Source: Dyella jiangningensis
Lineage (GTDB): Bacteria; Pseudomonadota; Gammaproteobacteria; Xanthomonadales; Rhodanobacteraceae
NCBI RefSeq assembly: GCF_003264855.1
Contig: NZ_NFZS01000001.1
Coordinates: 1,364,001-1,428,000, forward strand
Reading direction: 5' to 3'
DNA length: 64,000 nt
This document shows, piece by piece, positions 28,087-38,153 of this stretch. The position numbers were made by a program, and so were the translations under genes. A model generated the notes under the pieces. The model saw only the letters and a program-made list of their open reading frames with translations. It was not told the origin of the DNA and searched no databases. The stretch's first letter is position 1, and each line of letters starts with the position of its first letter.

Positions 28087-28461
28087 TCAGGGGGATGCGC
28101 TGGCCATGGCGGCGGCGAAGGGCGCGCAATCGCCATCGGAAGCCGCCGTGGCGGCGACGCAGCTGCGGAAGCCGGACGGCAGCGACGTGAAGCTCATGGT
28201 ATTGCCTTCGCCGACGGTAAAGCGCTTGGGCGGCGACGGGCAGGCCGTGCTGGCCGGCGCGCAATCGTCGGCGACCACGGTGTAGTGGCACTGGCCGCTC
28301 TCGCTGTGCAGGCAGCGGAACGTGGCGAGCTGGCCGATGACGTGCACCTGGCTGTAGACCACGTCGTGGCCGTTGGCGATGGCATGCACGACGACGGTGC
28401 GTCCTCGTTCGCAGCCGGTGAGGCAAAGCAGCAGGCAGATCGATGCAATGAACTTGTTCAT
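28087..28461 (-). CDS. Small Cys-rich lipoprotein, unknown function
   Basis: A 124-residue protein with a lipoprotein signal (FIASICLLLCLTGC, lipobox LTGC). ATG 28461 is favoured over ATG 28467 because GAG then lies at a workable distance. The mature part has several paired Cys (FRCLHSESGQCH, DDCAPASTAC, FRSCVAATAASDGDC), suggesting up to three disulfides. No domain recognised. It sits between the amidohydrolase and the two-component genes, on the same strand. Confidence 0.7.
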   Translation of the reverse strand: MNKFIASICLLLCLTGCERGRTVVVHAIANGHDVVYSQVHVIGQLATFRCLHSESGQCHYTVVADDCAPASTACPSPPKRFTVGEGNTMSFTSLPSGFRSCVAATAASDGDCAPFAAAMASASP

Positions 28462-28504
28462 GATCATCTCGTGCGCGATGGGGTGCGCGTCGTGGACGGG
28501 TGGT

Positions 28505-29266
28505 TTACATGTTTCGGAACAAAGCCATGAAGGGCTGGCTCACCACCAGCGTCTCGGGCCGCTGCTTGAGCCGCAGCGTGCCCTTGCCCGTGTCGTCGCG
28601 GACGATAGACGCCACGGCGCGCAGGTTGACGATGGTCGAGCGGTGAATCTGCTTGAACGTGTTGGGGTCGAGCACGCCGGCCAGCTCGCGGATCGGCGTG
28701 CGCAGCAACGCTTCGCCATCGGCGGTCATGGCCACGGTGTACTTGTTGTCGGCGCGGAAATAGGCAACGTCGTCCACCATGATGAGTCGCGTCTCGCGGC
28801 CGTTGCTGGCGGTGATCCAGGTCAGCGGCGACCGGCCCGGGCCGCCGCCGGCGCTCAGGTCGCGCAGCAGCGCGGCGAGCGCCGTGGCGTCCGGCACGGC
28901 CGTGGCGCGCGCCTTGATGCGCTGCACGGTGGCCGTCAGTCGTTCCGTGGTGATGGGCTTGAGCAGGTAATCGATCGCGCCACGTTCGAACGCATCCACG
29001 GCGTACTGGTCATAGGCCGTGGTGAACACCACCTGCGTGCCGGGGCTGGCTTCGCTCGCGGCGGCGGCCACTTCCAGCCCGCTCAGGCCCGGCATGCGAA
29101 TGTCGAGGAAGGCGATGTCGGGGCGATGCTGGTCGATGGCTTCGAGCGCGCTGGCGCCGTCGTCGCATTCGGCGACGATCTCCAGCTCAGGCCAGGTCGT
29201 GGCGAGCAACTCGCGCAATGCCGTGCGCAGCAGCACTTCGTCTTCGGCGATGATGGCGGTGGTCAT
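28505..29266 (-). CDS. LytTR-family response regulator
   Basis: A 253-residue regulator. Residues 1-120 are a receiver domain with acidic pocket ED at 8-9, phospho-acceptor Asp55 (IAFLDIRMPG), Thr82/83 and Lys103 (YLLKPI). Residues about 150-250 are a LytTR DNA-binding domain (DDVAYFRADNKYTVAM; FKQIHRSTIVNLRAV). The start overlaps the stop of the histidine kinase gene. In this family the regulator usually controls a neighbouring operon; here targets are unknown. Confidence 0.92.
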   Translation of the reverse strand: MTTAIIAEDEVLLRTALRELLATTWPELEIVAECDDGASALEAIDQHRPDIAFLDIRMPGLSGLEVAAAASEASPGTQVVFTTAYDQYAVDAFERGAIDYLLKPITTERLTATVQRIKARATAVPDATALAALLRDLSAGGGPGRSPLTWITASNGRETRLIMVDDVAYFRADNKYTVAMTADGEALLRTPIRELAGVLDPNTFKQIHRSTIVNLRAVASIVRDDTGKGTLRLKQRPETLVVSQPFMALFRNM

Positions 29267-30582
29267 GACGATACCTCCGCGCTCTCCTTGGCGACGCGCA
29301 CCGGCACGATGATGGTGCTGGCCACGCCTTCGGGCGCATTGCTCACCACCGACAGCGAGGCTTCGGGGCCATAGATGAGGCGCAGGCGTTCGCGCACGTT
29401 CTTGAGGCCGATGCCGGTGCCCCCGCTGGCGCCGGTGAAGCCCAGGCCGTCATCCGCCACGGTGATCGCCACCTTGCCGTCGTCGCGGCGTGCGCGGATC
29501 CACACCGTGCCGCCACCGGGCTTGCGCTCCAGGCCGTGCTTGATCGAGTTCTCCACCAGGGTCTGCAGCATCATCGGTGGCAGCGAAATCGGGCGCAGCA
29601 CGTCGGCCACGTCGATCTCCAGCGAGAGGCGCGGGCCCATGCGCAGCTTCATGATTTCCAGATAGGCCCGCGTGCGTTCCAGTTCGTCGCCGACGGTGGA
29701 CAGCGCGTCTTCGGTCAATGGCAGCGAGTGGCGCAGGTAGTGGATCAGATGGCCGAGCATCTGGTCGGCCTGCGCGGGATCGGTGCGCGTAAGGTACTGC
29801 GCGCTGGCAAGCGTGTTGTAGAGGAAGTGCGGCTCCACCTGCGCATGCAGCAGGTTCAGGCGGGCGACGGTGCGTTCCTTCTCGCTTTCCGACTGCGCGG
29901 CCCGCGCTTTTTCGTGGCGGCGCTTCTCGGCGACGCGGCGGGTGATGGCGCGGGTGATCGCTTCGGCATTCTCCAGATTGGTGCCGTCATCCACGCGGAA
30001 CCAGTCGCTCCATGCGCCGGCTTCGGGCTCGCAGATCAAGGTGACGCTGCTGCTGCCGTCGCCTGGCGTCACCGTGGCGAAGATCTGGTTGCGCAGGTGG
30101 CCGAACCAGGTGCCGGGGTCCAGTTTTCCGAACGAGCGGTGGCCGTAGGTGATCGGTCGCTGCACCTTGGCGCGGACCTGCAGGCTGTCGCGCGCGCTTT
30201 CCACTTCTTCCGTACGTGGAAGCTCGCGGATGGCTGCGTCGAGCAGATCGAAGGATTCGTCGGCATCGAAGGGAATTTCCACGCGGCGACGCTGACGGTT
30301 GCCGAGCGTGTCGTCATCGATGCGGCCGGCCACCAGGCGTACGCGGCGCAGGTGCGATACGGCGCCGGTGACCACCATCAACAGGGCGATGAAGATCAGC
30401 AGCACGACCATGCCGCCCATATCGTGATGCCGGAACGGCGGACTGTCGGCGAGCACGAGGGCCACGAAAAGCAGAACCAGGAACCAGGCCACGACCAGTC
30501 GTGCAACGAACATCAGGCTCTTCAACACGACACGACCCTGTGAAATGGCGATGGGGAGGAGGATACCCAGCCTCGTCGTCAC
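29263..30582 (-). CDS. LytS/YehU-type sensor histidine kinase
   Basis: A 439-residue kinase paired with the LytTR regulator. Two membrane helices are at residues about 22-46 and 55-80, with no large sensor domain between them. The cytoplasmic part has a 130-residue region, then the His_kinase segment HAQVEPHFLYNTL with the phospho-accepting His and an HATPase domain (LVENSIKHGLE, VADDGLGF, GIGLKNVRERL). The frame opens with GTG at 30582 without a clear ribosome site, so a slightly later start is possible. The central region carries a WFRVDDGTNLENAEAITRAI stretch of unknown role. Confidence 0.9.
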   Translation of the reverse strand: MTTRLGILLPIAISQGRVVLKSLMFVARLVVAWFLVLLFVALVLADSPPFRHHDMGGMVVLLIFIALLMVVTGAVSHLRRVRLVAGRIDDDTLGNRQRRRVEIPFDADESFDLLDAAIRELPRTEEVESARDSLQVRAKVQRPITYGHRSFGKLDPGTWFGHLRNQIFATVTPGDGSSSVTLICEPEAGAWSDWFRVDDGTNLENAEAITRAITRRVAEKRRHEKARAAQSESEKERTVARLNLLHAQVEPHFLYNTLASAQYLTRTDPAQADQMLGHLIHYLRHSLPLTEDALSTVGDELERTRAYLEIMKLRMGPRLSLEIDVADVLRPISLPPMMLQTLVENSIKHGLERKPGGGTVWIRARRDDGKVAITVADDGLGFTGASGGTGIGLKNVRERLRLIYGPEASLSVVSNAPEGVASTIIVPVRVAKESAEVSS

Positions 30583-30675
30583 CGGAAGCGGTCCGGCGAT
30601 GAAACGGGCGTCCGGGCGACGAAACCGGGGAACGTCGGGACGAAATGCGAAGCGGAACGGACGCCAGGGGATGCC

Positions 30676-31305
30676 CTAGGGAGCGTAAAGCCCGCGATGG
30701 GGGCCGTAGCGGTACCACTCGACGACGGATTCGGGCAGCAGATCCGTGAGTGGCAGCCCCGTGGCCTCGCACATGGCCAGCGTATCCAGCAAGGCCAGTT
30801 CCATCGGGCCGGAGCCGGGCAAGCCGGCATGTTCGCGCTCCAGCGAGGCCTCCGCCAGCATCCGTTCGCTCCAGTCGTAAAGCGCGTCGGCCCGCTGGGA
30901 CAGCTGGGCGGCCAGCCAGGGGCGCAAGGGATGATGGAGCGTCAGGCCTTCGTCCCGTGCAAGCTGGTGTGCCAACGACGTGACCTCGTCGCCGATGCCG
31001 CGATACCACTCGGTGTGTCCCGCGGCCGAGGCCGGCACCACCAGCGGGGCGGGTGCGCGCTGCTCGATCCACGAGGTGAGAAACAGGCGCTCGATGCGGC
31101 GTGCATGCGCCACGCGATCCACCTCGACCAGCAGCCCTCGTTCCAGGTCGAAGAACTCGAAGAAGCGGCGATGGAGCGTGCGGAAGCGTTGCAGCGGTTC
31201 GCGGGAAAAGCCGATCTTCAGCAGGTCCTCGTCGCGACAAGGCAACACGTAGACGTAAGCACGCCCGCGCGAGGCAAAGCGTGGTTCGGTGAATTCCTCA
31301 TCCAT
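30676..31305 (-). CDS. GIY-YIG-like (T5orf172/MUG113-type) protein
   Basis: A 209-residue protein starting at ATG 31305. The first 90 residues resemble the MUG113/T5orf172 branch of GIY-YIG nucleases: AYVYVLPCRDEDLLKIGFSR, then EPLQRFRTLHRRFFEFFD. The Y-V-Y, K-I-G and Arg positions match the fold's active-site layout. The remainder (YRGIGDEVTSLAHQLARDEG onward) is helical and unassigned. Members are often found as stand-alone proteins without known function. Nuclease activity is not established here. Confidence 0.72.
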   Translation of the reverse strand: MDEEFTEPRFASRGRAYVYVLPCRDEDLLKIGFSREPLQRFRTLHRRFFEFFDLERGLLVEVDRVAHARRIERLFLTSWIEQRAPAPLVVPASAAGHTEWYRGIGDEVTSLAHQLARDEGLTLHHPLRPWLAAQLSQRADALYDWSERMLAEASLEREHAGLPGSGPMELALLDTLAMCEATGLPLTDLLPESVVEWYRYGPHRGLYAP

Positions 31306-31386
31306 GGCAAAGGGTCGGATGCTCGTGGCGCTGCGCAAGGAGAGGCAGGATGCACACGCCCCGTCTCACCGCCACGGACTCGCCTG

Positions 31387-32286
31387 CTAGGCCGCGGTGC
31401 GCGCGCGCGTCACGCGGCTTGCCGTTTCCTTGTGCAACTGGCCGGCGAGCCACGCGCCGGTGGCGATCAGGATGTCCAGGTCGATGCCGGTGTGCAGCCC
31501 TAAGCCTTGCAGCATGTACACCACGTCCTCGCTGGCGACGTTGCCCGTGGCGCCCTTGGCGTACGGGCAGCCGCCCGTACCCGACACCGCGCTGTCCACC
31601 ACGCGCACGCCTTCTTCCAGGCACGCGAGGATATTCGCCAGCGCCTGCCCGTAGGTGTCGTGGAAATGGACGGCCAACGCCGCCATGGGCACTTCCTGCG
31701 CCACCGCATGGAGCATGGCGCGCGCCTTGGCCGGCGTGCCCACACCGATGGTGTCGCCGAGCGAAACCTCGTAGCAGCCGAGCTCATGCAGGCGGCGAGC
31801 CACGCGCACCACGTCACTCACCGGCACCTCGCCCTGGTAGGGGCAACCAAGCACGGTGGAGACATAGCCGCGTACTTTCACGCCATCGGCTTTCGCACGA
31901 TCGAGCACGGGCATGAAGCGCTCGATCGACTCGTCGATCGAGGCGTTGATGTTCTTGCGATTGAATGCTTCGGAGGCCGCGGTGAACACGGCGACTTCCG
32001 TCACGCCCACGGCACGCGCGCGCTCGTACCCCTGTTCGTTCGGCACCAGCACGGGAAAGCTCACGCCCGGCACCTTGCGGATGCCCTGGTAGACCTCCGC
32101 CGCATCCGCCATCTGCGGCACCCACTTGGGGCTGACGAAGCTGGTGGCTTCGATGGACTTGAGGCCGGTGCCGGAGAGGCGGTCGATCAACGCGATCTTC
32201 ACGTCGGTCGGCAGCAGCGTTTTCTCGTTCTGCAGGCCGTCGCGGGCGCCGACTTCGACGATGCGTACGTGGTTGCTCGTGTTCAT
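31387..32286 (-). CDS. liuE: Hydroxymethylglutaryl-CoA lyase
   Basis: A 299-residue HMG-CoA lyase. It shows the RDGLQNEKTLLPT start with the metal-ligand Asp, HFHDTYGQALAN with the His ligands, and the signature GTGGCPYAKGATGNVASED with the catalytic Cys. It splits HMG-CoA into acetoacetate and acetyl-CoA, the last step of leucine degradation. It lies 51 bp downstream of the methylcrotonyl-CoA carboxylase alpha gene and is most likely in one transcript with it. Confidence 0.95.
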   Translation of the reverse strand: MNTSNHVRIVEVGARDGLQNEKTLLPTDVKIALIDRLSGTGLKSIEATSFVSPKWVPQMADAAEVYQGIRKVPGVSFPVLVPNEQGYERARAVGVTEVAVFTAASEAFNRKNINASIDESIERFMPVLDRAKADGVKVRGYVSTVLGCPYQGEVPVSDVVRVARRLHELGCYEVSLGDTIGVGTPAKARAMLHAVAQEVPMAALAVHFHDTYGQALANILACLEEGVRVVDSAVSGTGGCPYAKGATGNVASEDVVYMLQGLGLHTGIDLDILIATGAWLAGQLHKETASRVTRARTAA

Positions 32287-32337
32287 GGTCGAAGCCTAGC
32301 TCGTGGGAGGTACGGGCAATGTGAGCGTGCGTGGGGT

Positions 32338-34335
<1,998 letters not shown>

Positions 34336-34418
34336 GCGGCTTCCGGGGTCGATGCGAAGCTGCCAAAACTAGCAGATTGCCGCGGCGGAGCCGATGCGCG
34401 GCGCAGCAAAAAAGCCTT

Positions 34419-34547
34419 CTGTAGGAGCGCACCCAGTGCGCGACCGCAGCGCCATGTCAACATCATGGTGCGTGGTTTTCGCGCAGAAGTGCCGGATAAG
34501 GCGTCAGCGCTTCGTGGGTTTATCGCGCACTGGGTGCGCTCCTACAG
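34419..34547. repeat. REPIN-like pair of inverted REP elements
   Basis: A 25-base REP sequence at 34419-34443 (core GCGCACCCAGTGCGC) is repeated as an exact inverted copy at 34523-34547. The 79 bases between them are non-coding. A further direct copy lies at 16610. Paired inverted REPs are the mobile unit (REPIN) spread by RAYT transposases in gammaproteobacteria; no RAYT gene is in this window. The pair sits in the 227-bp gap between liuD and the cupin gene. Confidence 0.85.
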
Positions 34548-34562
34548 TGAAACGGCGAGGTG

Positions 34563-35081
34563 CTATTCGCCTTCCCAATACCCCACGGCGAGTTCCGCCT
34601 TGCTCACATGGCGGAAACCTTGCGGCTTGCCGTCGGCCGTGGGCGGGTACTCGGCCATGATGCCGAACTTGCCGGTGTCGGGGTATTCGCAGATTTCCGG
34701 CGATTGCTTGGTGCTGACGGCGAGATAACGCATCTCAGTGTCGCCGGTGTTGATGATCTGGTGCGCCGCTTCGGGACCACCCGGCGGGCAGGCGATGATG
34801 TCGCCGGCGCGGATGGCGTGGCGCTCCTCGCCGATGCGTACTTCGCCGGTGCCTTCGAGGATGAAGAACATTTCCTCGTTCACGCGGTGGCAATGCAGCG
34901 GAAAGGCGCGCTTGCCGGGCGGCACGGCGGTGATGTTGTAGCCGAGCTTCTGCGCGCCGATCTGCATCGAGAGGCGCCCCATGCGTGCTTCAAAGCGCTC
35001 GGCGGTCTCGCCCGTAGGGCCCATGCCGGGCGGGAAGGGCTGCAGTTCGACGTCGGCGATGTTCATGATCGGGCGCGGCAT
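34563..35081 (-). CDS. Cupin-domain protein
   Basis: A 172-residue single-domain cupin. The conserved strands are visible: FPLHCHRVNEEMFFILEGTG (motif 1 with His-His-Glu) and GDIIACPPGGPEAAHQIINTG (motif 2 with His). ATG 35081 is the likely start; ATG 35090 is a close alternative three codons earlier. The ligand cannot be predicted. It lies between liuD and the VOC gene on the same strand but with a REP pair between it and liuD. Confidence 0.82.
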   Translation of the reverse strand: MPRPIMNIADVELQPFPPGMGPTGETAERFEARMGRLSMQIGAQKLGYNITAVPPGKRAFPLHCHRVNEEMFFILEGTGEVRIGEERHAIRAGDIIACPPGGPEAAHQIINTGDTEMRYLAVSTKQSPEICEYPDTGKFGIMAEYPPTADGKPQGFRHVSKAELAVGYWEGE

Positions 35082-35172
35082 GACGGGCATCCTCGGGGAA
35101 GAGAAACCCGAGTATCCCTCCAACGCGCCGATGCTGCCGGTGCAGGAAGCCACGGTTGCCCGCAACCGCCGT

Positions 35173-35565
35173 TTACTCCGGACGGTGGCAGACCGCTTCG
35201 ATGTTGTGGCCGTCGGGATCGAGCACGAAGGCGCCGTAATAGTACGGGTGATAGTGCGGACGCAGGCCCGGTGCGCCGTTGTCCTTGGCGCCAGCGGCCA
35301 GGGCCTCGCGATGGAACGCATCGACGGTGGCGCGATCGGGCGCCGTGAAGGCGACATGCACCGGGCTGGCCGGATGACCGTTGTGTGACGTGCCGATCCA
35401 GAACGTCGGCTTGCCGTCGACCCCAAAACCGGCGTGATCGCCATCGCCGGTCTGCTCGGACGTCACTTCCATCACCAGCGTCGCGCCCAGCGGCTCCAGC
35501 ACCCTTCGATAGAACTCGCGGCTGCGTTCGAAACCGGAAACATGCAGGCCGATGTGATCGAGCAT
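35173..35565 (-). CDS. VOC (glyoxalase-like) family protein
   Basis: A 130-residue VOC protein of the group that starts with LDHIGLHVSGFERSREFYRR. It shows FWIGTSHNGHPASPVHVAF (His ligand) and the C-terminal YYGAFVLDPDGHNIEAVCH (Glu ligand). Metal ligands His, His and Glu are all plausible, so it may be an active metalloenzyme. It lies 45 bp downstream of the liuC gene. Substrate unknown. Confidence 0.85.
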   Translation of the reverse strand: MLDHIGLHVSGFERSREFYRRVLEPLGATLVMEVTSEQTGDGDHAGFGVDGKPTFWIGTSHNGHPASPVHVAFTAPDRATVDAFHREALAAGAKDNGAPGLRPHYHPYYYGAFVLDPDGHNIEAVCHRPE

Positions 35566-35610
35566 GGCGTCACTCCTTGTGGGCGTTCGAAGCGGGAAAC
35601 CGATGTTCTG

Positions 35611-36396
35611 TCAGCACCAGCGCGGCGCGCGCTTGCCGAGGAAGGCACCGAGACCTTCCTGGCCTTCGTCCGAAACTCGCAGCCGCGCGATCAGCGCGGC
35701 ATTGTCTCGATCGATGCGCTCGGCGGCTTCCTCGGTGGCACCCGCCATGCGCAGGGCCAGTTGCTTGGCTTCCGCCTGCGCGATGGGGCCGGCCTTGGCG
35801 AGCAGGGCGAGCGTGGCGTCGACTGTTTCGTCCAGCTGTTCGGCAGGCACGCAGCGGTGCAGCAGGCCGATCGACTGCGCGGTGGCGGCATCGAACAGTT
35901 CGCCGGTGAGGAACAGGCGGCGTGCATGGCGCAAGCCGATCGCATGGATCACGTAAGGCGAGATCACCGCGGGCACCAGTCCCAGCTTCACCTCGGTAAG
36001 TCCGAAGCGCGCGCTGTCCACGCCGATGGCGATATCGCAGCAGGCAATCAGCCCCACGCCGCCGCCGTACGCGGCGCCGTTGACGCGGGCAATGGTCGGC
36101 TTGGGCAGGTATTGCAGCGTGCGCATGAGGCTCGCGAGTCGCAGCGAATCCTCGCGGTTCTCCGCTTCGCCGGCCGAGGCCATGCCGCGCATCCAGTTGA
36201 GATCCGCGCCCGCCGAGAAGCTGGCGCCATCGCCGGTGAGCACCACCGCGCGCACCGCTCCATCGCGGCCTGCGGCAGCAAGCGCCTCGGAGAGTTCCGC
36301 GATCAGCACATCGTCGAACGCGTTGTGCACCTGCGGGCGATTCAGGGTGATGCGGCGAACGCCCGCGAGGTCGGCGATATGGATGTGGTCGGTCAT
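35611..36396 (-). CDS. liuC: Methylglutaconyl-CoA hydratase (enoyl-CoA hydratase family)
   Basis: A 261-residue crotonase-fold enzyme. ATG 36396 is chosen because the protein then begins MTDHIHIADLAGVRRITLNR as in related hydratases. The oxyanion-hole motifs are ASFSAGADLNWMRGM and NGAAYGGGVGLIACCDIAI; the Glu region is LTEVKLGLVPAVISPYV. The context with HMG-CoA lyase and methylcrotonyl-CoA carboxylase points to 3-methylglutaconyl-CoA hydratase, the step between those two enzymes. Confidence 0.88.
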   Translation of the reverse strand: MTDHIHIADLAGVRRITLNRPQVHNAFDDVLIAELSEALAAAGRDGAVRAVVLTGDGASFSAGADLNWMRGMASAGEAENREDSLRLASLMRTLQYLPKPTIARVNGAAYGGGVGLIACCDIAIGVDSARFGLTEVKLGLVPAVISPYVIHAIGLRHARRLFLTGELFDAATAQSIGLLHRCVPAEQLDETVDATLALLAKAGPIAQAEAKQLALRMAGATEEAAERIDRDNAALIARLRVSDEGQEGLGAFLGKRAPRWC

Positions 36397-36514
36397 GATC
36401 GGCTCCATGGGATCGCGACATCTTAGGGCCGATCCGTTCGCTGCGCGCCGTTCCGGTGCAGCCACGGCAAGGCTCGGCTGTTTGCACCAAGCCCTCGCGA
36501 TGGAGCGTGCCGCG

Positions 36515-37606
36515 TCAGTCCTTCGCCGGCAATACCAGGAATTCGGCGGCTTCCCGCGCCGATCCCTGCCAATGGCCGGGCGCCACGTCACGCCACCACG
36601 GCTGCACGCTTTCCACGCGCGATGGCTCCACGGCTTCGCCGAGTCGAGGCATCACCAGGCCCTCCGGTGCCTTCGCGAGCAGGACTTCCGCCGGTTCGGC
36701 CCAAGGATGCATGGCAAGGTTGAACGTGCCCCAGTGCACCGGCAGCAGCTTGCCGCTGCCGAGTTGCCGCCATGCATCGACGGCGTTGTCGGGCCCCAGG
36801 TGCACGCTGCCCCAGGAAGGATGAAACGCGCCCACTTCGATCATGACCAGATCGAACGGGCCCAGCCGTTGGCCGATCTCGGCGAAATGCGGAGAGAGGC
36901 CGGTGTCGCCGCTGAAGAACACCGAGTGCCGCTCGCCGCGCAGCACGAAGGACGACCACAGCGTGGCATTGCGGTCGCGCAGGCTGCGGCCGGAGAAATG
37001 ATGCGAGGGCGCGGCGGTGATGGTGAGCCCGCGTGGCAGCGTGATGCGTTCCCACCAGTCGAGCTCGGTGATGCGCTCCGGCGGCACGCCCCAGGCTTCC
37101 AGATGCACACCGACGCCCAGGGAGGTAATGAAGGGCACGCCAAGCTTCGCCAATTCGCGGATGCTCGGGTAGTCGAGGTGATCGTAGTGATCGTGCGAGA
37201 TCAGCACGGCATCGAGCGGCGGCAGCGCGCTGATGTCCACCGGCACGGGCTGGAAGCGCTTGGGCCCGAGGAAGGAGAACGGCGATGCGCGCTCGCCCCA
37301 CACCGGATCGGTGAGGATGCGCACGCCATCGATTTCCAGCAGCACGGTGGAATGGCCGAGCCAGGTGGCACGCAGGCCGGACTGGACGGGGCGCGTCCAG
37401 CCTTGCCGCGGATCCAGCGCAGGCAGCGGCCGCGCAGGCGTGCGTCCTTCGCCGCGGAACACGAAGTCGGCCAGCGATGGGCGCTCCTCCGTCACGCGTG
37501 GCGTGCTGGCGGGGTAAGTGTTGACGAAACCGCCCTCGGCGTACTGCGCCGACGACTGCATGCGTTCGAGCCGGAGACCGGTTGCCTGTCGCGAAAACCA
37601 AGCCAT
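36515..37606 (-). CDS. MBL-fold metallo-hydrolase, NAPE-PLD/UlaG-like
   Basis: A 363-residue metallo-beta-lactamase-fold protein starting at ATG 37606, with GAAGAGG upstream. Metal motifs: SHDHYDHLDYPS (HxHxDH-like), the His of AAPSHHFSGRS, FFSGDTGLSP and PVHWGTFNLAMHPWAEP. The order and spacing match the group that includes bacterial N-acyl-phosphatidylethanolamine phospholipase D-like proteins and UlaG-type lactonases. The N-terminal 55 residues are extra and hydrophilic. Substrate unknown. Confidence 0.85.
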   Translation of the reverse strand: MAWFSRQATGLRLERMQSSAQYAEGGFVNTYPASTPRVTEERPSLADFVFRGEGRTPARPLPALDPRQGWTRPVQSGLRATWLGHSTVLLEIDGVRILTDPVWGERASPFSFLGPKRFQPVPVDISALPPLDAVLISHDHYDHLDYPSIRELAKLGVPFITSLGVGVHLEAWGVPPERITELDWWERITLPRGLTITAAPSHHFSGRSLRDRNATLWSSFVLRGERHSVFFSGDTGLSPHFAEIGQRLGPFDLVMIEVGAFHPSWGSVHLGPDNAVDAWRQLGSGKLLPVHWGTFNLAMHPWAEPAEVLLAKAPEGLVMPRLGEAVEPSRVESVQPWWRDVAPGHWQGSAREAAEFLVLPAKD

Positions 37607-37870
37607 CGAAGACCTCTTCACGGAAGAGTGGGGTGATGCCGCGGTTTGGCGCATGGACGTGGGGCACGTCACGCGCCGGCGCTGCGGCATGGGGTAGTTC
37701 TGCTATCGGGGTGGCGCGTGGGTTTCCCAAGGCGCCGGAAGGATCACCGTGCCGTTCGTTGGGTCTGGCGCCGTTTTTTGCCCGGGCGCAAGCAGCTGCA
37801 GCCGGCGCGCGGAGCACCGCGACGGTTTCCAGCGGCAACCGGCCACGCTGCAGTCGGGGGACGACTCGGA
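37607..37870. other. Intergenic region upstream of feoA
   Basis: Non-coding stretch between the divergent MBL gene and feoA. Apart from the promoter and Fur site that follow at 37871-37890, nothing clearly structured was seen. Confidence 0.5.
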
Positions 37871-37890
37871 TACAATGCGAACCATTCTTA
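37871..37890 (+). promoter_or_regulatory. feoAB promoter element with overlapping Fur box
   Basis: A TACAAT hexamer (5 of 6 match to the -10 consensus) runs directly into TGCGAAC-C-ATTCTTA at 37876-37890. That fits the 7-1-7 Fur pattern TGAGAAT-N-ATTCTCA seen in gammaproteobacteria at most positions. It lies 18 bp upstream of the feoA start, so Fur-Fe2+ binding would block initiation. No good -35 hexamer was found. Confidence 0.75.
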
Positions 37891-37907
37891 TTTGAATTTG
37901 GTGACCA

Positions 37908-38153
37908 GTGCGCCTGTCCGACCTGCCGAAAGGGGCTACTGCCGTGGTGGACCGAGTGGACGATGCTCATGCTTCCGACCCGATCGCGCAGCGCCTGCGC
38001 GACCTGGGGTTCGTGGCGGGTGAGCCGGTGCGCCTGGTGGCGGTCGGGCCGATGGGCGCCGATCCGCTGCTGATCCAGATCGGCTCGACCCGTTTCGCGC
38101 TGCGCCGCAACGAAGCGGCGCGCGTGACGGTGCATGCGGAGGCCGCGGCATGA
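37908..38153 (+). CDS. feoA: Ferrous iron transport protein A
   Basis: An 81-residue SH3-like FeoA protein starting at GTG 37908. The family pattern is clear: RLSDLPKGATAVV, then QRLRDLGFVAGEPVRLVAVG and RFALRRNEAARVTV at the end. FeoA interacts with FeoB and is needed for Fe2+ uptake. The stop overlaps the feoB ATG (ATGA). A Fur box lies immediately upstream, so expression should rise under iron limitation. Confidence 0.93.
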   Translation: MRLSDLPKGATAVVDRVDDAHASDPIAQRLRDLGFVAGEPVRLVAVGPMGADPLLIQIGSTRFALRRNEAARVTVHAEAAA

